Source of the DNA: Nitrosomonadales bacterium | Lineage (GTDB): Bacteria; Pseudomonadota; Gammaproteobacteria; Burkholderiales; Gallionellaceae | Assembly: GCA_016716325.1 (NCBI GenBank) | Contig: JADJWO010000003.1 | Span: 1 to 44,124, forward strand | Direction: 5' to 3' | Length of the DNA: 44,124 nucleotides | Part shown: in pieces, positions 32,691 through 41,557 of the stretch | Layout: the number at the start of each line of letters is the position of its first letter | How positions within the stretch are numbered: position 1 is the first letter of the stretch | Position numbers and translations under genes: made by a program | The notes under the pieces: model-generated | Told to the model about the DNA's origin: nothing | Seen by the model: only the letters and a program-made list of their open reading frames with translations | Database searches by the model: none

Positions 32691-34674
32691 CTGGAGTGGC
32701 AAGGCCGCACTGGCGATGCTGCACGATATCGTGGCAGCGATCCTGGCCTGGGCCTGCGCGTATCTGTTGCGCTTCAATTTCGAGTTGCCGCCGAATTTCG
32801 CGGTGGAGTTGCAGCAGACCCTGATCTGGGTGGTTCCGCTGCAGGTCGCGGTGTTCTGGCGCTTCGGCCTGTATCGCGGCATCTGGCGCTATGCCAGCCT
32901 CAACGACCTGCGCAACATCGCGCTGGCGGTGTTGCTGGCGGCGGTGGCCATCCCGTTCGTGCTGTGGATGCTGCGCGCCGACCTGGTCGTGCCGCGTTCG
33001 GTGCTGGTCATCAATCCGCTGCTGCTGTTGTTGATGATGGGCGGCAGCCGTTTCGCCTACCGCGTTTGGAAGGAGCAGGGCTGGTACGGTGAAGTGAAAC
33101 TGCACGGCGAACCGGTATTGATACTGGGCGCGGGTGACGCGGCGGTGAGTCTCGCCAGGGAACTTTCAAGAAGCCGGGAATTGCGGCTGGTGGGCTACCT
33201 GGATGACGACACCGACAAGCACGGGCGCACGCTCAACGGGGTGCGGGTGCTGGGCGGTCTGGATAAGTTGCCGGAATGGGTGGCGCGGCTGGGCGTGCGC
33301 CAGGTGATCATCGCCATGCCGTCCGGCTCGCACCAGCAGCGCAAGCGCGCGGTCGAGCTCTGTACCTGCGCCAGTGTGAAGGCGCTGACCGTTCCCTCGT
33401 TCGACGACCTGATGAGCGGCAAGGTGTCGGTGTCGCAGCTGCGTGCCATCGAATTGGACGATCTGCTGGGTCGCGACCCGGTAGTACTGGACGAGGCCGG
33501 CCTGCATGGCCTGCTGACCGGCAGGACCGTGCTGGTGACCGGTGCAGGCGGCTCGATCGGTTCCGAATTGTGCCGCCAGATCGCGCGTTTCTCGCCGGCC
33601 ACGCTGGTATTGCTCGAACAGGGCGAATTCGCGTTGTACACCATCGAACAGGAGTTGCGGCAGACCTTTCCCGGCCTGCATTGCATCTATCTGGCCGGCG
33701 ATGTGCGCGATGCCGCACGGGTGGACGAGGTCATGCAACAGTACCGGCCGGATGTGCTGTTCCACGCGGCGGCCTACAAGCATGTGCCGCTGATGGAGCG
33801 GCACAACGCCTGGCAGGCGATCCGCAACAACGTGCTGGGCACCTGGACGGTGGCGCGCGCGGCACAGCGGCACGGTGTCGCCAGATTCGTGATGATCTCC
33901 ACCGACAAGGCGGTGAATCCGACCAATGTGATGGGCGCGAGCAAGCGGCTGGCCGAGATGGTCTGCCAGGCATTGCAGCCTTCCTCCCGGAAAGAAGCCC
34001 CTCACCCCAACCCTCTGGGTGAAACAACTAGCCATTCGACTAGGCTGCAAACAACCGCAGCCAAGTCGCTGGTTATCCCGCTTGCGGGCGAGGGGGCAAA
34101 CGTGAAAAGCGATCTTCAACCCTTGACGCGTTTCGTGATGGTGCGTTTTGGTAATGTGCTGGGCAGCACCGGCAGTGTGATCCCGAAATTCCGTGAACAG
34201 ATCGCGCAGGGCGGACCGGTCACCGTGACCCATCCCGAGATCACGCGCTACTTCATGTCCATTCCCGAGGCGGCGCAACTGGTGTTGCAGGCGGGGTTGA
34301 TGGGGCAGGGCGGAGAGATCTTCGTGCTGGACATGGGCGAGCCGGTGAGGATCGCCGACCTGGCCAGGGACCTGATACGGTTGTCCGGGTTCACTGAAGA
34401 CGAGATCCGGATCGAGTTCTCCGGTCTGCGTCCCGGCGAGAAACTCTACGAGGAGCTGCTGGCCGACAACGAACACACCCTGCCGACGCCGCATCCCAAG
34501 TTGCGCATCGCGCAGGCGCGGCAGGTCGACGCGGACTGGCTGGCGCGATTGCTGGAATGGATCGGCGCGGCGACCATGGCCGACGAAAAGGCGAAAAGCG
34601 AACTGAAGTCCTGGGTGCCCGAATACCAGCCGAATCCGACGCCATCGACATCGCGGCAGGAAAAGCAGCCGTGA
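32680..34674 (+). CDS. wbpM: CapD/WbpM nucleotide-sugar 4,6-dehydratase with in-frame repeat insert
   Basis: A membrane-bound UDP-GlcNAc 4,6-dehydratase of the FlaA1/WbpM type, of about 664 residues. The N-terminal about 150 residues carry four hydrophobic segments. A first Rossmann domain starts at VLILGAGDAAVSLARE, and the catalytic domain has VLVTGAGGSIGSELCRQIA, FHAAAYKHVPLME and ISTDKAVNPTNVMGASKR, the last with the MxxxK triad of large dehydratases instead of YxxxK. The start is ATG 32680 with AAGGAGG upstream. Residues about 432-480 are a low-complexity insert from a palindromic repeat (33997-34107), placed just before TRFVMVRFGNVLGSTG, where relatives have only a short linker. The product is the precursor of FucNAc- or QuiNAc-type sugars for WbpL. 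Confidence 0.93.
   Translation: MARSWSGKAALAMLHDIVAAILAWACAYLLRFNFELPPNFAVELQQTLIWVVPLQVAVFWRFGLYRGIWRYASLNDLRNIALAVLLAAVAIPFVLWMLRADLVVPRSVLVINPLLLLLMMGGSRFAYRVWKEQGWYGEVKLHGEPVLILGAGDAAVSLARELSRSRELRLVGYLDDDTDKHGRTLNGVRVLGGLDKLPEWVARLGVRQVIIAMPSGSHQQRKRAVELCTCASVKALTVPSFDDLMSGKVSVSQLRAIELDDLLGRDPVVLDEAGLHGLLTGRTVLVTGAGGSIGSELCRQIARFSPATLVLLEQGEFALYTIEQELRQTFPGLHCIYLAGDVRDAARVDEVMQQYRPDVLFHAAAYKHVPLMERHNAWQAIRNNVLGTWTVARAAQRHGVARFVMISTDKAVNPTNVMGASKRLAEMVCQALQPSSRKEAPHPNPLGETTSHSTRLQTTAAKSLVIPLAGEGANVKSDLQPLTRFVMVRFGNVLGSTGSVIPKFREQIAQGGPVTVTHPEITRYFMSIPEAAQLVLQAGLMGQGGEIFVLDMGEPVRIADLARDLIRLSGFTEDEIRIEFSGLRPGEKLYEELLADNEHTLPTPHPKLRIAQARQVDADWLARLLEWIGAATMADEKAKSELKSWVPEYQPNPTPSTSRQEKQP
33997..34107 (+). 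repeat. Palindromic repeat split by a nested insert, inside capD
   Basis: The bases CCCCTCACCCCAACCCTCT (33998-34016) and TCCCGCTTGCGGGCGAGGGGG (about 34076-34096) are the two halves of the same type of repeat seen at 5159 and 41089. Here they are separated by about 60 bases unrelated to the repeat (34017-34075), which contain a small AACC..GGTT dyad. The whole stretch is translated in frame. Confidence 0.7.
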
Positions 34675-35930
34675 GATCGGGCACCGTTCCGACCCTGGCG
34701 CAGCGTTTTGTCATGCCGCCATTGCGCGTGAGCACGGTGTTGATCGGTCTTGCCGTACCCGTTTCCGTGGCGCTGGACAATCTGCTGCTGGCGATCGTTC
34801 TGCTCGGCGCGCTGTTCAACGCACGCTCCATCTGGCAGACGGCTGTGCAACATCCCGTCGCGCGCGCCGCGTGGTTGCTGTTCCTGGGATTGTTTGCCGC
34901 CATGTTCTACGGCGAGACGCCGTTGCGCGAGGCTGCCGGCATCCTGGGTAAATACGCCGACCTGGCCTTCATCCCGATGTTCATGCTGATACTGTCCGGC
35001 GAGATCGCCCGGCGCCGGGCGCAATACGCCTTCCTCGCGGCGATGGGGGCGACCCTGCTGCTGTCGTACCTGGTGGGCCTGGGCTGGCTGCCGGTGCAGT
35101 CATGGATGCCTGTGTGGGCAGCCATGGATAACCCGGTGATCTTCCACAGCCACATCACGCAGAACAACATGATGGCGATGGGCGCCTTTCTTGCGTTGCT
35201 CAATCTGCGCGAAGCGGCATCGTCCGGCGCGCGGCTGGCCTGGGGGACGTACGCCGGACTGGCCGGGATCAACGTGCTGTTCATGGTGCAGGGACGCACC
35301 GGTTACGTGATCCTGTTGCTGCTGCTGGGCTGGTTCGCATGGACGACGCTGGCGCGGCACAGACATAAGCGCGGCAAAGCGTGGGACTGGCGGCATGCTA
35401 CCGCAGCGCTGCTGTTGCTGGCCGGCATGGCGAGCGCAGCCTTTCTTGCTTCGCCGCGCCTGCACGACCGGGTGTCCATGGTGGCGGACGAGTTCCAGGC
35501 ATGGCAGCCGAACCACGGCTGGGAGAGCTCGACTGGCCAGCGGCGCGATTATTACTACAATACCCTGCAGATCGTGCAGCAGCACCCGCTGTTCGGTGTG
35601 GGCACCGGCGGTTTTCAGGCGGCTTTTGCGCGGCAGGTCGAGGGCAGCGAGGTCTTGCGGACGCACAACCCGCACAACGAATACCTGATGGTGACCGTGC
35701 AATGCGGCCTGGCTGGACTGGCGCTGCTGCTGTACCTGTTTTATGCGCAGTGGCGTTACGCGCCGCTGCTGGAAACCCCGTTCGAACAGGATGCGGCGCG
35801 CGGACTGGTGCTGGCGTATATGGCGAATTGCCTGGTCAACTCGGCGCTGCTGGATCATTCCGACGGGCTGTTCTTCGCGTTCATGACGGCGGTATTGTTT
35901 GCGAATCTCAAGGTGGCGAGACATGGCTGA
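34671..35930 (+). CDS. waaL: O-antigen ligase, WaaL type
   Basis: WaaL transfers the undecaprenyl-linked O-polysaccharide to lipid A-core in the periplasm. The 419-residue protein has about ten to twelve hydrophobic segments. It contains HSHITQNNMMAMGAFLAL, MVQGRTGYVILLLLLGWFA and the large periplasmic loop with LQIVQQHPLFGVGTGGF and THNPHNEYLMVTVQCG, whose His lies where the catalytic His of the Wzy/WaaL superfamily is found. I chose GTG 34671, overlapping the capD stop, over the longer frame starting inside capD. Together with Wzm/Wzt it indicates an ABC-exported O-antigen. Confidence 0.85.
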   Translation: MRSGTVPTLAQRFVMPPLRVSTVLIGLAVPVSVALDNLLLAIVLLGALFNARSIWQTAVQHPVARAAWLLFLGLFAAMFYGETPLREAAGILGKYADLAFIPMFMLILSGEIARRRAQYAFLAAMGATLLLSYLVGLGWLPVQSWMPVWAAMDNPVIFHSHITQNNMMAMGAFLALLNLREAASSGARLAWGTYAGLAGINVLFMVQGRTGYVILLLLLGWFAWTTLARHRHKRGKAWDWRHATAALLLLAGMASAAFLASPRLHDRVSMVADEFQAWQPNHGWESSTGQRRDYYYNTLQIVQQHPLFGVGTGGFQAAFARQVEGSEVLRTHNPHNEYLMVTVQCGLAGLALLLYLFYAQWRYAPLLETPFEQDAARGLVLAYMANCLVNSALLDHSDGLFFAFMTAVLFANLKVARHG

Positions 35931-36717
35931 TGAAATCACAGGCGCGGCAAGCACCACCCCGGTTGGCCGCGGGCTTTCCGTCATCGTCATCACCCGGAAC
36001 GAGGCGGCGAACATTCGCGCCTGTCTCGAATCGGTGGCATGGGCGGGCGAGATCGTGGTGGTCGATTCCGGCAGCAGCGACGGTACGGCAGAGATCTGCC
36101 GCGAGATGGGCGCGCGCGTGTTCGTCTGCGACTGGCCGGGTTTCGGTATACAGAAGAACCGGGCGCTGGATCATTCGACAAGAGAGTGGGTGTTCTCGAT
36201 CGATGCCGACGAGCGCGTGACACCGGAGCTGCGCGCTGCCATCGAGGCCGTGCTGGCGGATACGGACAATGCGCATGCCGCTTACGAGATCTCGCGCCTG
36301 TCCAGCTACTGCGGCCGCTTCATGCGTCATTCAGGCTGGTACCCGGATCGCATCGTGCGTCTGTTCCGGCGCGATGCGGCAAGGTTCTCCGATGACCTGG
36401 TGCACGAGCGGCTGCGGGTGGAAGGCAGGACCGGCCTGCTGGATGGCGAGTTGCTGCATTACGCTTTCGACGACCTGGAAGAGGTGCTGCGCAAGGTCAA
36501 CCAGTATTCATCGGCGGGGGCGGCGATGATGCAGCGGCGCGGCAGGCAGGCCTCGCTGTCCGGCGCGGTGCTGCGCGGGCTGTGGAGCTTCTTCCGCACC
36601 TATGTGCTGCGCGGCGGATTCCTCGACGGGCGCGAAGGCTTCATGCTGGCGGTTTCCAATGCCGAGGGCACGTACTACCGCTACCTGAAACTGATGCTGC
36701 TGAACAGAAAATCGTGA
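35923..36717 (+). CDS. waaE: WaaE/KdtX-like LPS core glycosyltransferase
   Basis: A 264-residue GT2 protein: LSVIVITRNEAANIRACLES, EIVVVDSGSSDGTAEIC, WVFSIDADERVTPELRAAI and SGWYPDRIVRLFRR with HERLRVEG are typical of WaaE/KdtX, which adds a beta-linked glucose to heptose I of the inner core. A hydrophobic helix (FFRTYVLRGGFLDGREGF) is conserved in the family. ATG 35923 overlaps the waaL stop with a good upstream AGGTGG. Its own stop overlaps the next ATG. Confidence 0.85.
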   Translation: MADEITGAASTTPVGRGLSVIVITRNEAANIRACLESVAWAGEIVVVDSGSSDGTAEICREMGARVFVCDWPGFGIQKNRALDHSTREWVFSIDADERVTPELRAAIEAVLADTDNAHAAYEISRLSSYCGRFMRHSGWYPDRIVRLFRRDAARFSDDLVHERLRVEGRTGLLDGELLHYAFDDLEEVLRKVNQYSSAGAAMMQRRGRQASLSGAVLRGLWSFFRTYVLRGGFLDGREGFMLAVSNAEGTYYRYLKLMLLNRKS

Positions 36718-37531
36718 TGCGTATTGCGCTGATCATCACCACCTACAACCGCCCCGACGCCTTGGCCGCGGTACTGGAGGGCTGTCTGGCGCAGACCGAC
36801 GCGGATTTCGAGGTGATCATCGCGGACGATGGTTCCACGCAGGATACGGCGGATCTGGTTGCGGCTTACGGCGCACGCGCGCCGTTCCCCGTTACGCATG
36901 TCTGGCAGGCGGACGAAGGGTTCCGCGCTGCCGCGATCCGCAACCGTGCGCTGGCGGCCACCACTGCGGACTACATCGTGTTCATCGATGGCGATTGTGT
37001 GCTGCCGCCGGATTTCGTCGCCAGCCACCGCCGTCTGGCGGAGCGCGGCTGGTTCCTGTCCGGCAACCGCCTGATGCTGACGCAGGCGTTCACCGAACAG
37101 GTGTTGCGCGACAGATTGCCGATCCACCTGTGGGGAAGGCGCGACTGGCTGCGCGCGCGCCAGCGCGGAACAGATCGAACGCCTGTTGCCGTTGCTGCGG
37201 GTTCCCGGCATGGGCTGGCTGCGCAGGCGGTTGCCGACGCGCTGGCAGGGCGCGAAGACCTGCAACCTGTCGGCGTGGCGCGACGACCTGCTGCGCGTGA
37301 ACGGCCTGGACGAGGCGCTATACCGGCTGGGGGCTGGAGGATTCCGACCTGGTGATACGGCTGCTGCGCGCCGGGGTGCACAACAAGTCGGCGCGTTTCG
37401 CAGTGCCGGTGTTCCACCTGTGGCATCGCGAGAACGACCGCGCCAACCTTGCGGAGAACCGACAGCGCCTGCACGAGGCGCTACAGGCGACGCACATCCG
37501 TGCGCAGCTGGGCGTGGACCAATACCTATGA
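36717..37531 (+). pseudogene. Family 2 glycosyltransferase, frameshifted
   Basis: ATG 36717 overlaps the previous stop and begins MRIALIITTYNRPDALAAVL, followed by VIIADDGSTQDTADLV and VFIDGDCVLPPDFVASH, like galactosyl- and heptosyltransferase-type GT2 enzymes of the LPS core. Near 37135-37175 the frame changes to SAEQIERLLPLLRVPGMGWL and NLSAWRDDLLRVNGLDEALY. Near 37325 it changes again to LEDSDLVIRLLRAGVHNKSA, ending at 37531. Both changes fall in G/C homopolymer or GCGCGC stretches, so sequence error is likely. The gene would be about 271 residues when repaired. It overlaps the next gene by ATGA (37528-37531). Confidence 0.78.
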
Positions 37532-38577
37532 AGATATTGCACGTGGTGCGGCGCTACGGGCCGGTGGGCGGCATGGAGCGCTATGTCTGGGAACTGACGC
37601 GCGAATTGCGCGAACTGGGGCACGAGGTCGAGGTGTTGTGCGAGGTCTGTCTTGCCAAAAAGCCGCATGGCATCGCCGTGCACGAGCTGGGCGCCATCGC
37701 GCCGCGCCCGCGCTGGTTGTCGCTGCTGCGCTTCGGCAAACGCGTCGCGCGCTGGCTGGCCGATAACCCGCATCCCGGCTGGCTGATCCACAGCCATGAG
37801 CGCCTGGCTTCGCATCATCTGACCACGTTCCATGGCCCGCCGTTCGCGTCGGTGCGCGACATGCCGTGGTGGCGCAAGGTTTCGTTGCGCGTCGCGATGC
37901 AGTTGTTCCTGGAGCGGCGCGAATTGAGCGCCGCACGATGCATCGTGCCGAATTCGCAGTTCATCAGGCAGCGGCTGGCGCATTACTATCCGGAGCTGGC
38001 GCACAAGCTGACCGGGCCCGTCGTGCCGGGCGTGGCGGCCGGCGCGGTACGCGAACCGCGCGAGGTCCCGGCCGATGGCGGCGTGGTCGGTTTCGTTGGC
38101 AAGGAATGGCAGCGCAAGGGCTTGCCGCTGGCCGTCGAAGTCGTTGCGGCATTGCGCCGCAAGCGTCCCGCCCTGCGATTCCGCGTGGTGGGGCGGCCGC
38201 CGGCAGGTGAGACATCTGTTTGCCGGCTGGCAGGGCGGCTATGAGCTGGCGGGCTGGAGCGACCAGTCGCATCACGCCGGGTTCGACGTGCTGCTGCACC
38301 CCGCCAGAGCGGAGCCTTACGGCATGGTGATCAGCGAGGCGATGGCGGCCAGGGGTGCCGGTCGTGGTTTCGGAGGTATGCGGCGCGGCGGCGCATGTCA
38401 CCCCGGACTCCGGCGCTGTGCTAGCGCTTTCCCGCGCCGGTCGGGATGTGGGCAGACGCTGTCGAACGGGAATTGGGGCGCCGCGAAACCGTGCCGCGAT
38501 TCGAACGCAGTTGGCGCGTGGTGGCGCAGGAATATGAGACAATTTACCGCGAACTCCTTGAGGCAGAATCGAAATGA
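37528..38577 (+). pseudogene. Family 4 glycosyltransferase, frameshifted
   Basis: It begins MKILHVVRRYGPVGGMERYV, the GGMERY loop of GT4 core transferases, and reads cleanly for about 225 residues (HLTTFHGPPFASVRDMP, CIVPNSQFIRQRLAHYYPEL, VVGFVGKEWQRKGLPLAVE). Near 38205 the frame changes to HLFAGWQGGYELAGWSD and DVLLHPARAEPYGMVISEAM, near 38350 to VPVVVSEVCGAAAHVTPDSG, and near 38445 to a C-terminus ending at 38577. These are the expected family blocks in the right order. The stop overlaps the methyltransferase ATG at 38574. Confidence 0.8.
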
Positions 38578-39434
38578 GCAATCCTGAAACACGTTATCTG
38601 GACACCTGCCCGGTGGGCTGCGCCGCACCGCTGGAAACCACGCAGTATGTCCTGCCCGAAGGCGCGCTGCTGCGCTGCAGCGCATGCGGACAACTGGTCA
38701 GCCAGTGCAGCGAAGAACATTATTGGCAATCGATGCAGGAATTCGACGACCCGCAGGGCACGCTGCCGGTCGCCGGGTCGGAGCAGCGCCGTGTCCGGCG
38801 CAGCAGGAAATTCCTCGACCGGATCGCGAAACTGCTCGACCGTGCGCCCGGCGAGATCCGCCTGCTGGATGTCGGGTGTTCCAGCGGGGCGTTCCTGCAT
38901 ACCGCCGTCGCGCTCGGGTTCCAGGCGGAAGGCGTGGAGCCTGCGCCCAAAGCCGCCACCACGGCGCAGGCCGCCGGGCTGAAGGTGCATCAGGGGCTGT
39001 TGCAGGACGCGGGTTATGCCGATGGGCAGTTCGATGCCGTCACGCTGTTCGAGGTGATCGAACATCTCAAACACCCGCAGGAACTGCTGCGGGAATGCCG
39101 GCGCATCCTGCGGCCGGGCGGCATCCTGCTGGTCGGTACCGGCAATGCGGCAAGCTGGAGCATGGGGGCGATGGGCGCGGACTGGGAATACCTGAGCATC
39201 GCGAAACATGGCGGGCATGTCAGTTTCTATACGCCGGATTCGCTGGGCAGGCTGGCGCAACAAACGGGTTTTTCCGTTGCCGCCATCCATACCCGCGGGG
39301 TGCGCTTCCGCGAGAAAGGCACCTGTGCCGCGCCGCTCTACCGCATCGCGAAGGTTGCCGGCGAGATGATGAACGTGCTGGGCGCCTGGCTGGACAAGGG
39401 ACACGACATGGCCGTGTATCTGAGACGCGAGTGA
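38574..39434 (+). CDS. SAM-dependent methyltransferase with N-terminal Cys cluster
   Basis: An intact 286-residue class I methyltransferase within an otherwise frameshifted region. Cysteines in DTCPVGC and LLRCSACGQLVSQC (residues about 12-45) look like a zinc-ribbon as in sugar C-methyltransferase-like proteins. RLLDVGCSSGAFLHTAVALG is motif I, and FDAVTLFEVIEHLKHPQELL and RILRPGGILLVGTGN are motifs II and III. The target could be a sugar, the lipid carrier or a chain end. It starts by ATGA overlap with the gene before. Confidence 0.85.
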   Translation: MSNPETRYLDTCPVGCAAPLETTQYVLPEGALLRCSACGQLVSQCSEEHYWQSMQEFDDPQGTLPVAGSEQRRVRRSRKFLDRIAKLLDRAPGEIRLLDVGCSSGAFLHTAVALGFQAEGVEPAPKAATTAQAAGLKVHQGLLQDAGYADGQFDAVTLFEVIEHLKHPQELLRECRRILRPGGILLVGTGNAASWSMGAMGADWEYLSIAKHGGHVSFYTPDSLGRLAQQTGFSVAAIHTRGVRFREKGTCAAPLYRIAKVAGEMMNVLGAWLDKGHDMAVYLRRE

Positions 39435-39443
39435 CCTGAACGA

Positions 39444-40378
39444 ATGAACCGTCCTGCCCCGCATATCTCTGTCGTCATCCCGGTATACAAGGCCGAGCAG
39501 TGTCTCGACGAGCTGTACCGGCGCCTCAGGGACGCCCTTCAAAGCATCTCGCCCGATTTCGAGATCGTGCTGGTCGAGGATTGCGGCGGCGACAATTCCT
39601 GGCAGGTGATCGAGCGGCTGGCGGCTGCCGATCCGCGCGTGAAGGGCATCCAGTTCAGCCGCAACTTGGCCAGCACTACGGCATCACCGCCGGTCTGGAC
39701 CATTGTCACGGCGACTGGGCGGTGGTGATGGATTGCGATCTTCAGGACAGGCCGGAGGAGATCCCCGCCTGTATGCCAAGGCACTGGAAGGTTACGACAT
39801 CGTGCTGGCGCGGCGCGGCAAGCGGCAGGATCCGCCATTCAAGCGCGCCACTTCATGGCTGTTCTACAGCTGTTCAGTTATCTCGCCGACATAGACTATG
39901 ACGCGCAGACCGGAAACTTCCGCATCATGTCGCGCAAGGTCGTGGTGAATTTTCTCGGCATGCGCGAACAGCTGCGTTTCTTCGGCGGCCTGGTGCAATG
40001 GATGGGCTTTCCCACCGCCAGCATCGAGGTGGCGCACGCCGGACGCCACGAAGGGGAATCCACCTATACCTTCGCCAAGCTGTGGAAGCTGGCCGCCGAG
40101 ACCATCATCGCCTATTCGGACAAGCCGTTGCGCCCGTCGGTACGTTTCCGGGTTCGCGATGGCGTTCCTTGCGTTCTGCTACGGCATCTCATCATCGGGC
40201 ACGCGCTGTATTACGGTTCGCCGGTTCCGGGCTGGAACAGCCTGATCGTTTCGCTGTATTTCATCGGCGGCATCATCATTGCCACGCTCGGCATCATCGG
40301 CATCTACCTCGGCAAGACCTTGACGAGAGCAAAAAGCGGCCGCTGTATATCGTCCGGCGCGCGACCTTCGATGAATAA
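39444..40378 (+). pseudogene. Polyprenyl-phosphate glycosyltransferase (ArnC/GtrB/DPM1-like), frameshifted
   Basis: Pieces in order are ISVVIPVYKAEQCLDELYRR and VLVEDCGGDNSWQVI from 39444, then GITAGLDHCHGDWAVVMDCD and LQDRPEEIP in a second frame. LYAKALEGYDIVLARRGKRQ and then FSYLADIDYDAQTGNFRIMS and HEGESTYTFAKLWKLAAETI follow. C-terminal hydrophobic segments (LIVSLYFIGGIIIATLGIIG) lead to KKRPLYIVRRATFDE and a stop at 40378. This is the normal order for enzymes that make undecaprenyl-phosphate sugars with two C-terminal membrane helices. At least five frame changes are needed. Confidence 0.75.
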
Positions 40379-41079
40379 GCTGATCAGGCAGGTCGCATGG
40401 GATACGGTTGCGCTCGGCATGCCGGCGTGGGAGTTGCTCGAACATTCCGCAGTAGCGCTGCAGCAGGCAGTCATGACCGCCGGTCACCACACGATCAAGG
40501 TCGACCCGCTGGCGGACAAACGGCTGTTGCACGAACACGGTTTCTATTACTGCGACACCCTGATCGAACCGCATTGCAATGCCGCACGGTTGCGTCCCGT
40601 CCGGCATCCCGATGCGACCATCTCGAAGGAGGTCGATGCGCAACAGGTGTTGGCGATAGGCCATGGGCGCGTTCGTGCACGGTCGCTTCCATCGCGATTT
40701 CAACCTGGGCAGGAATGTCGCCGACCTGCGCTTATGACAACTGGCTGCGGCAATTACTCGATGAAGAACAGGTTTACGGGCTGTATTGGCAGGGCGCCCT
40801 GTCGGGATTCATCGGCCACAGCGGCAACAGTCTGGTGCTGCATGCGCTGGCGGAACAGCAACGCGGCAAAGGCCGTGCGAAATTCTGGTGGAGCGCGGCA
40901 TGCAGCGAACTACGGCCGCCGGCCATGAAGAGATCAGGAGTTCGATCTCCGCTTCCAACCTCGGTGCGCTCAATTTGTATGCCTCGTTGGGGTTCTCGTT
41001 CAAGCATCCGCAGGATGTCTATCATCGGCTGACGGTCACGGCACAGGCCGCTCAAGATAATGAATCGTCTGCACCGTGA
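40371..41079 (+). pseudogene. GNAT acetyltransferase, WecD/RffC-like, frameshifted
   Basis: ATG 40371 begins MNKLIRQVAWDTVALGMPAW, reading to about 40660 (GFYYCDTLIEPHCN, QQVLAIGHG). Then GAFVHGRFHRDFNLGRNVAD is found in a second frame, YDNWLRQLLDEEQVYGLYWQ in a third, and ISASNLGALNLYASLGFSFK to the end in another. WecD acetylates dTDP-4-amino-4,6-dideoxygalactose (Fuc4N). The WecE-like aminotransferase at 41558-42698 would make that substrate. It overlaps the gene before by 8 bases. Confidence 0.7.
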
Positions 41080-41088
41080 CCGTTTCCT

Positions 41089-41128
41089 CTCCCCTGTTCC
41101 CCTCTCCCGCAAGCGGGCGAGGGGTGCC
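41089..41128 (+). repeat. Palindromic CCCTCTCCC-type repeat, intergenic copy
   Basis: CCCCTCTCCCGC and GCGGGCGAGGGG pair with one mismatch around AA, giving a strong hairpin between the acetyltransferase and the SMR-like gene. It is the same family as the copies inside rfbB and capD. It could also reduce read-through. Confidence 0.7.
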
Positions 41129-41163
41129 GCAGGGATTCGCTACACGAAATCTGGAATAACGAC

Positions 41164-41526
41164 ATGAGCTACTTCTACATCTTCATGACCATCGCGCTGA
41201 CCGTGTACGGCCAGATCGCGATCAAATGGCAAGCCTTGAAAGCCGGAGCGCTGCCGGAAGCGTTGCCGGACAAGATCGCCTTCCTGTTGCATCTGTTGCT
41301 GAACCCGTGGGTCATCAGCGCGCTTGCCGCGGCTTTCCTGGCGTCGGTGTTCTGGATGGCGGCGATGACCAAGTCGCAGATCAGCCATGCCTATCCCTTC
41401 ATGGGGATGACGTTCATCATCGTGTTGCTGGCCAGCGGGTTCTTCTTCCAGGAGCCGGTCACGCAGCTCAAGATGGCCGGCACCGCATTGATCTTCCTGG
41501 GGATCGTGGTTGCCAGTCAGGGATAG
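41164..41526 (+). CDS. SMR/EamA-like small membrane protein (ArnE/ArnF-like flippase subunit)
   Basis: A 120-residue protein with four hydrophobic segments (YFYIFMTIALTVYGQIAIKW, LNPWVISALAAAFLASVFWM, AYPFMGMTFIIVLLASGFFF and MAGTALIFLGIVVAS). ISHAYPFMGMTFI with the preceding W is typical of the SMR-like proteins next to polyprenyl-phosphate glycosyltransferases. In the Arn system such proteins help flip undecaprenyl-phosphate-aminoarabinose. Here it would flip the lipid-linked sugar made by the gene at 39444. Confidence 0.78.
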   Translation: MSYFYIFMTIALTVYGQIAIKWQALKAGALPEALPDKIAFLLHLLLNPWVISALAAAFLASVFWMAAMTKSQISHAYPFMGMTFIIVLLASGFFFQEPVTQLKMAGTALIFLGIVVASQG

Positions 41527-41557
41527 CCGCTGTCTGTAACGCTGTAACGCCGCCGGG

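Noticed and set aside
31744..33105. - strand open frames opposite wbpL and the start of capD
   Set aside because: They are shadows of membrane-protein genes with full family motifs on the + strand.
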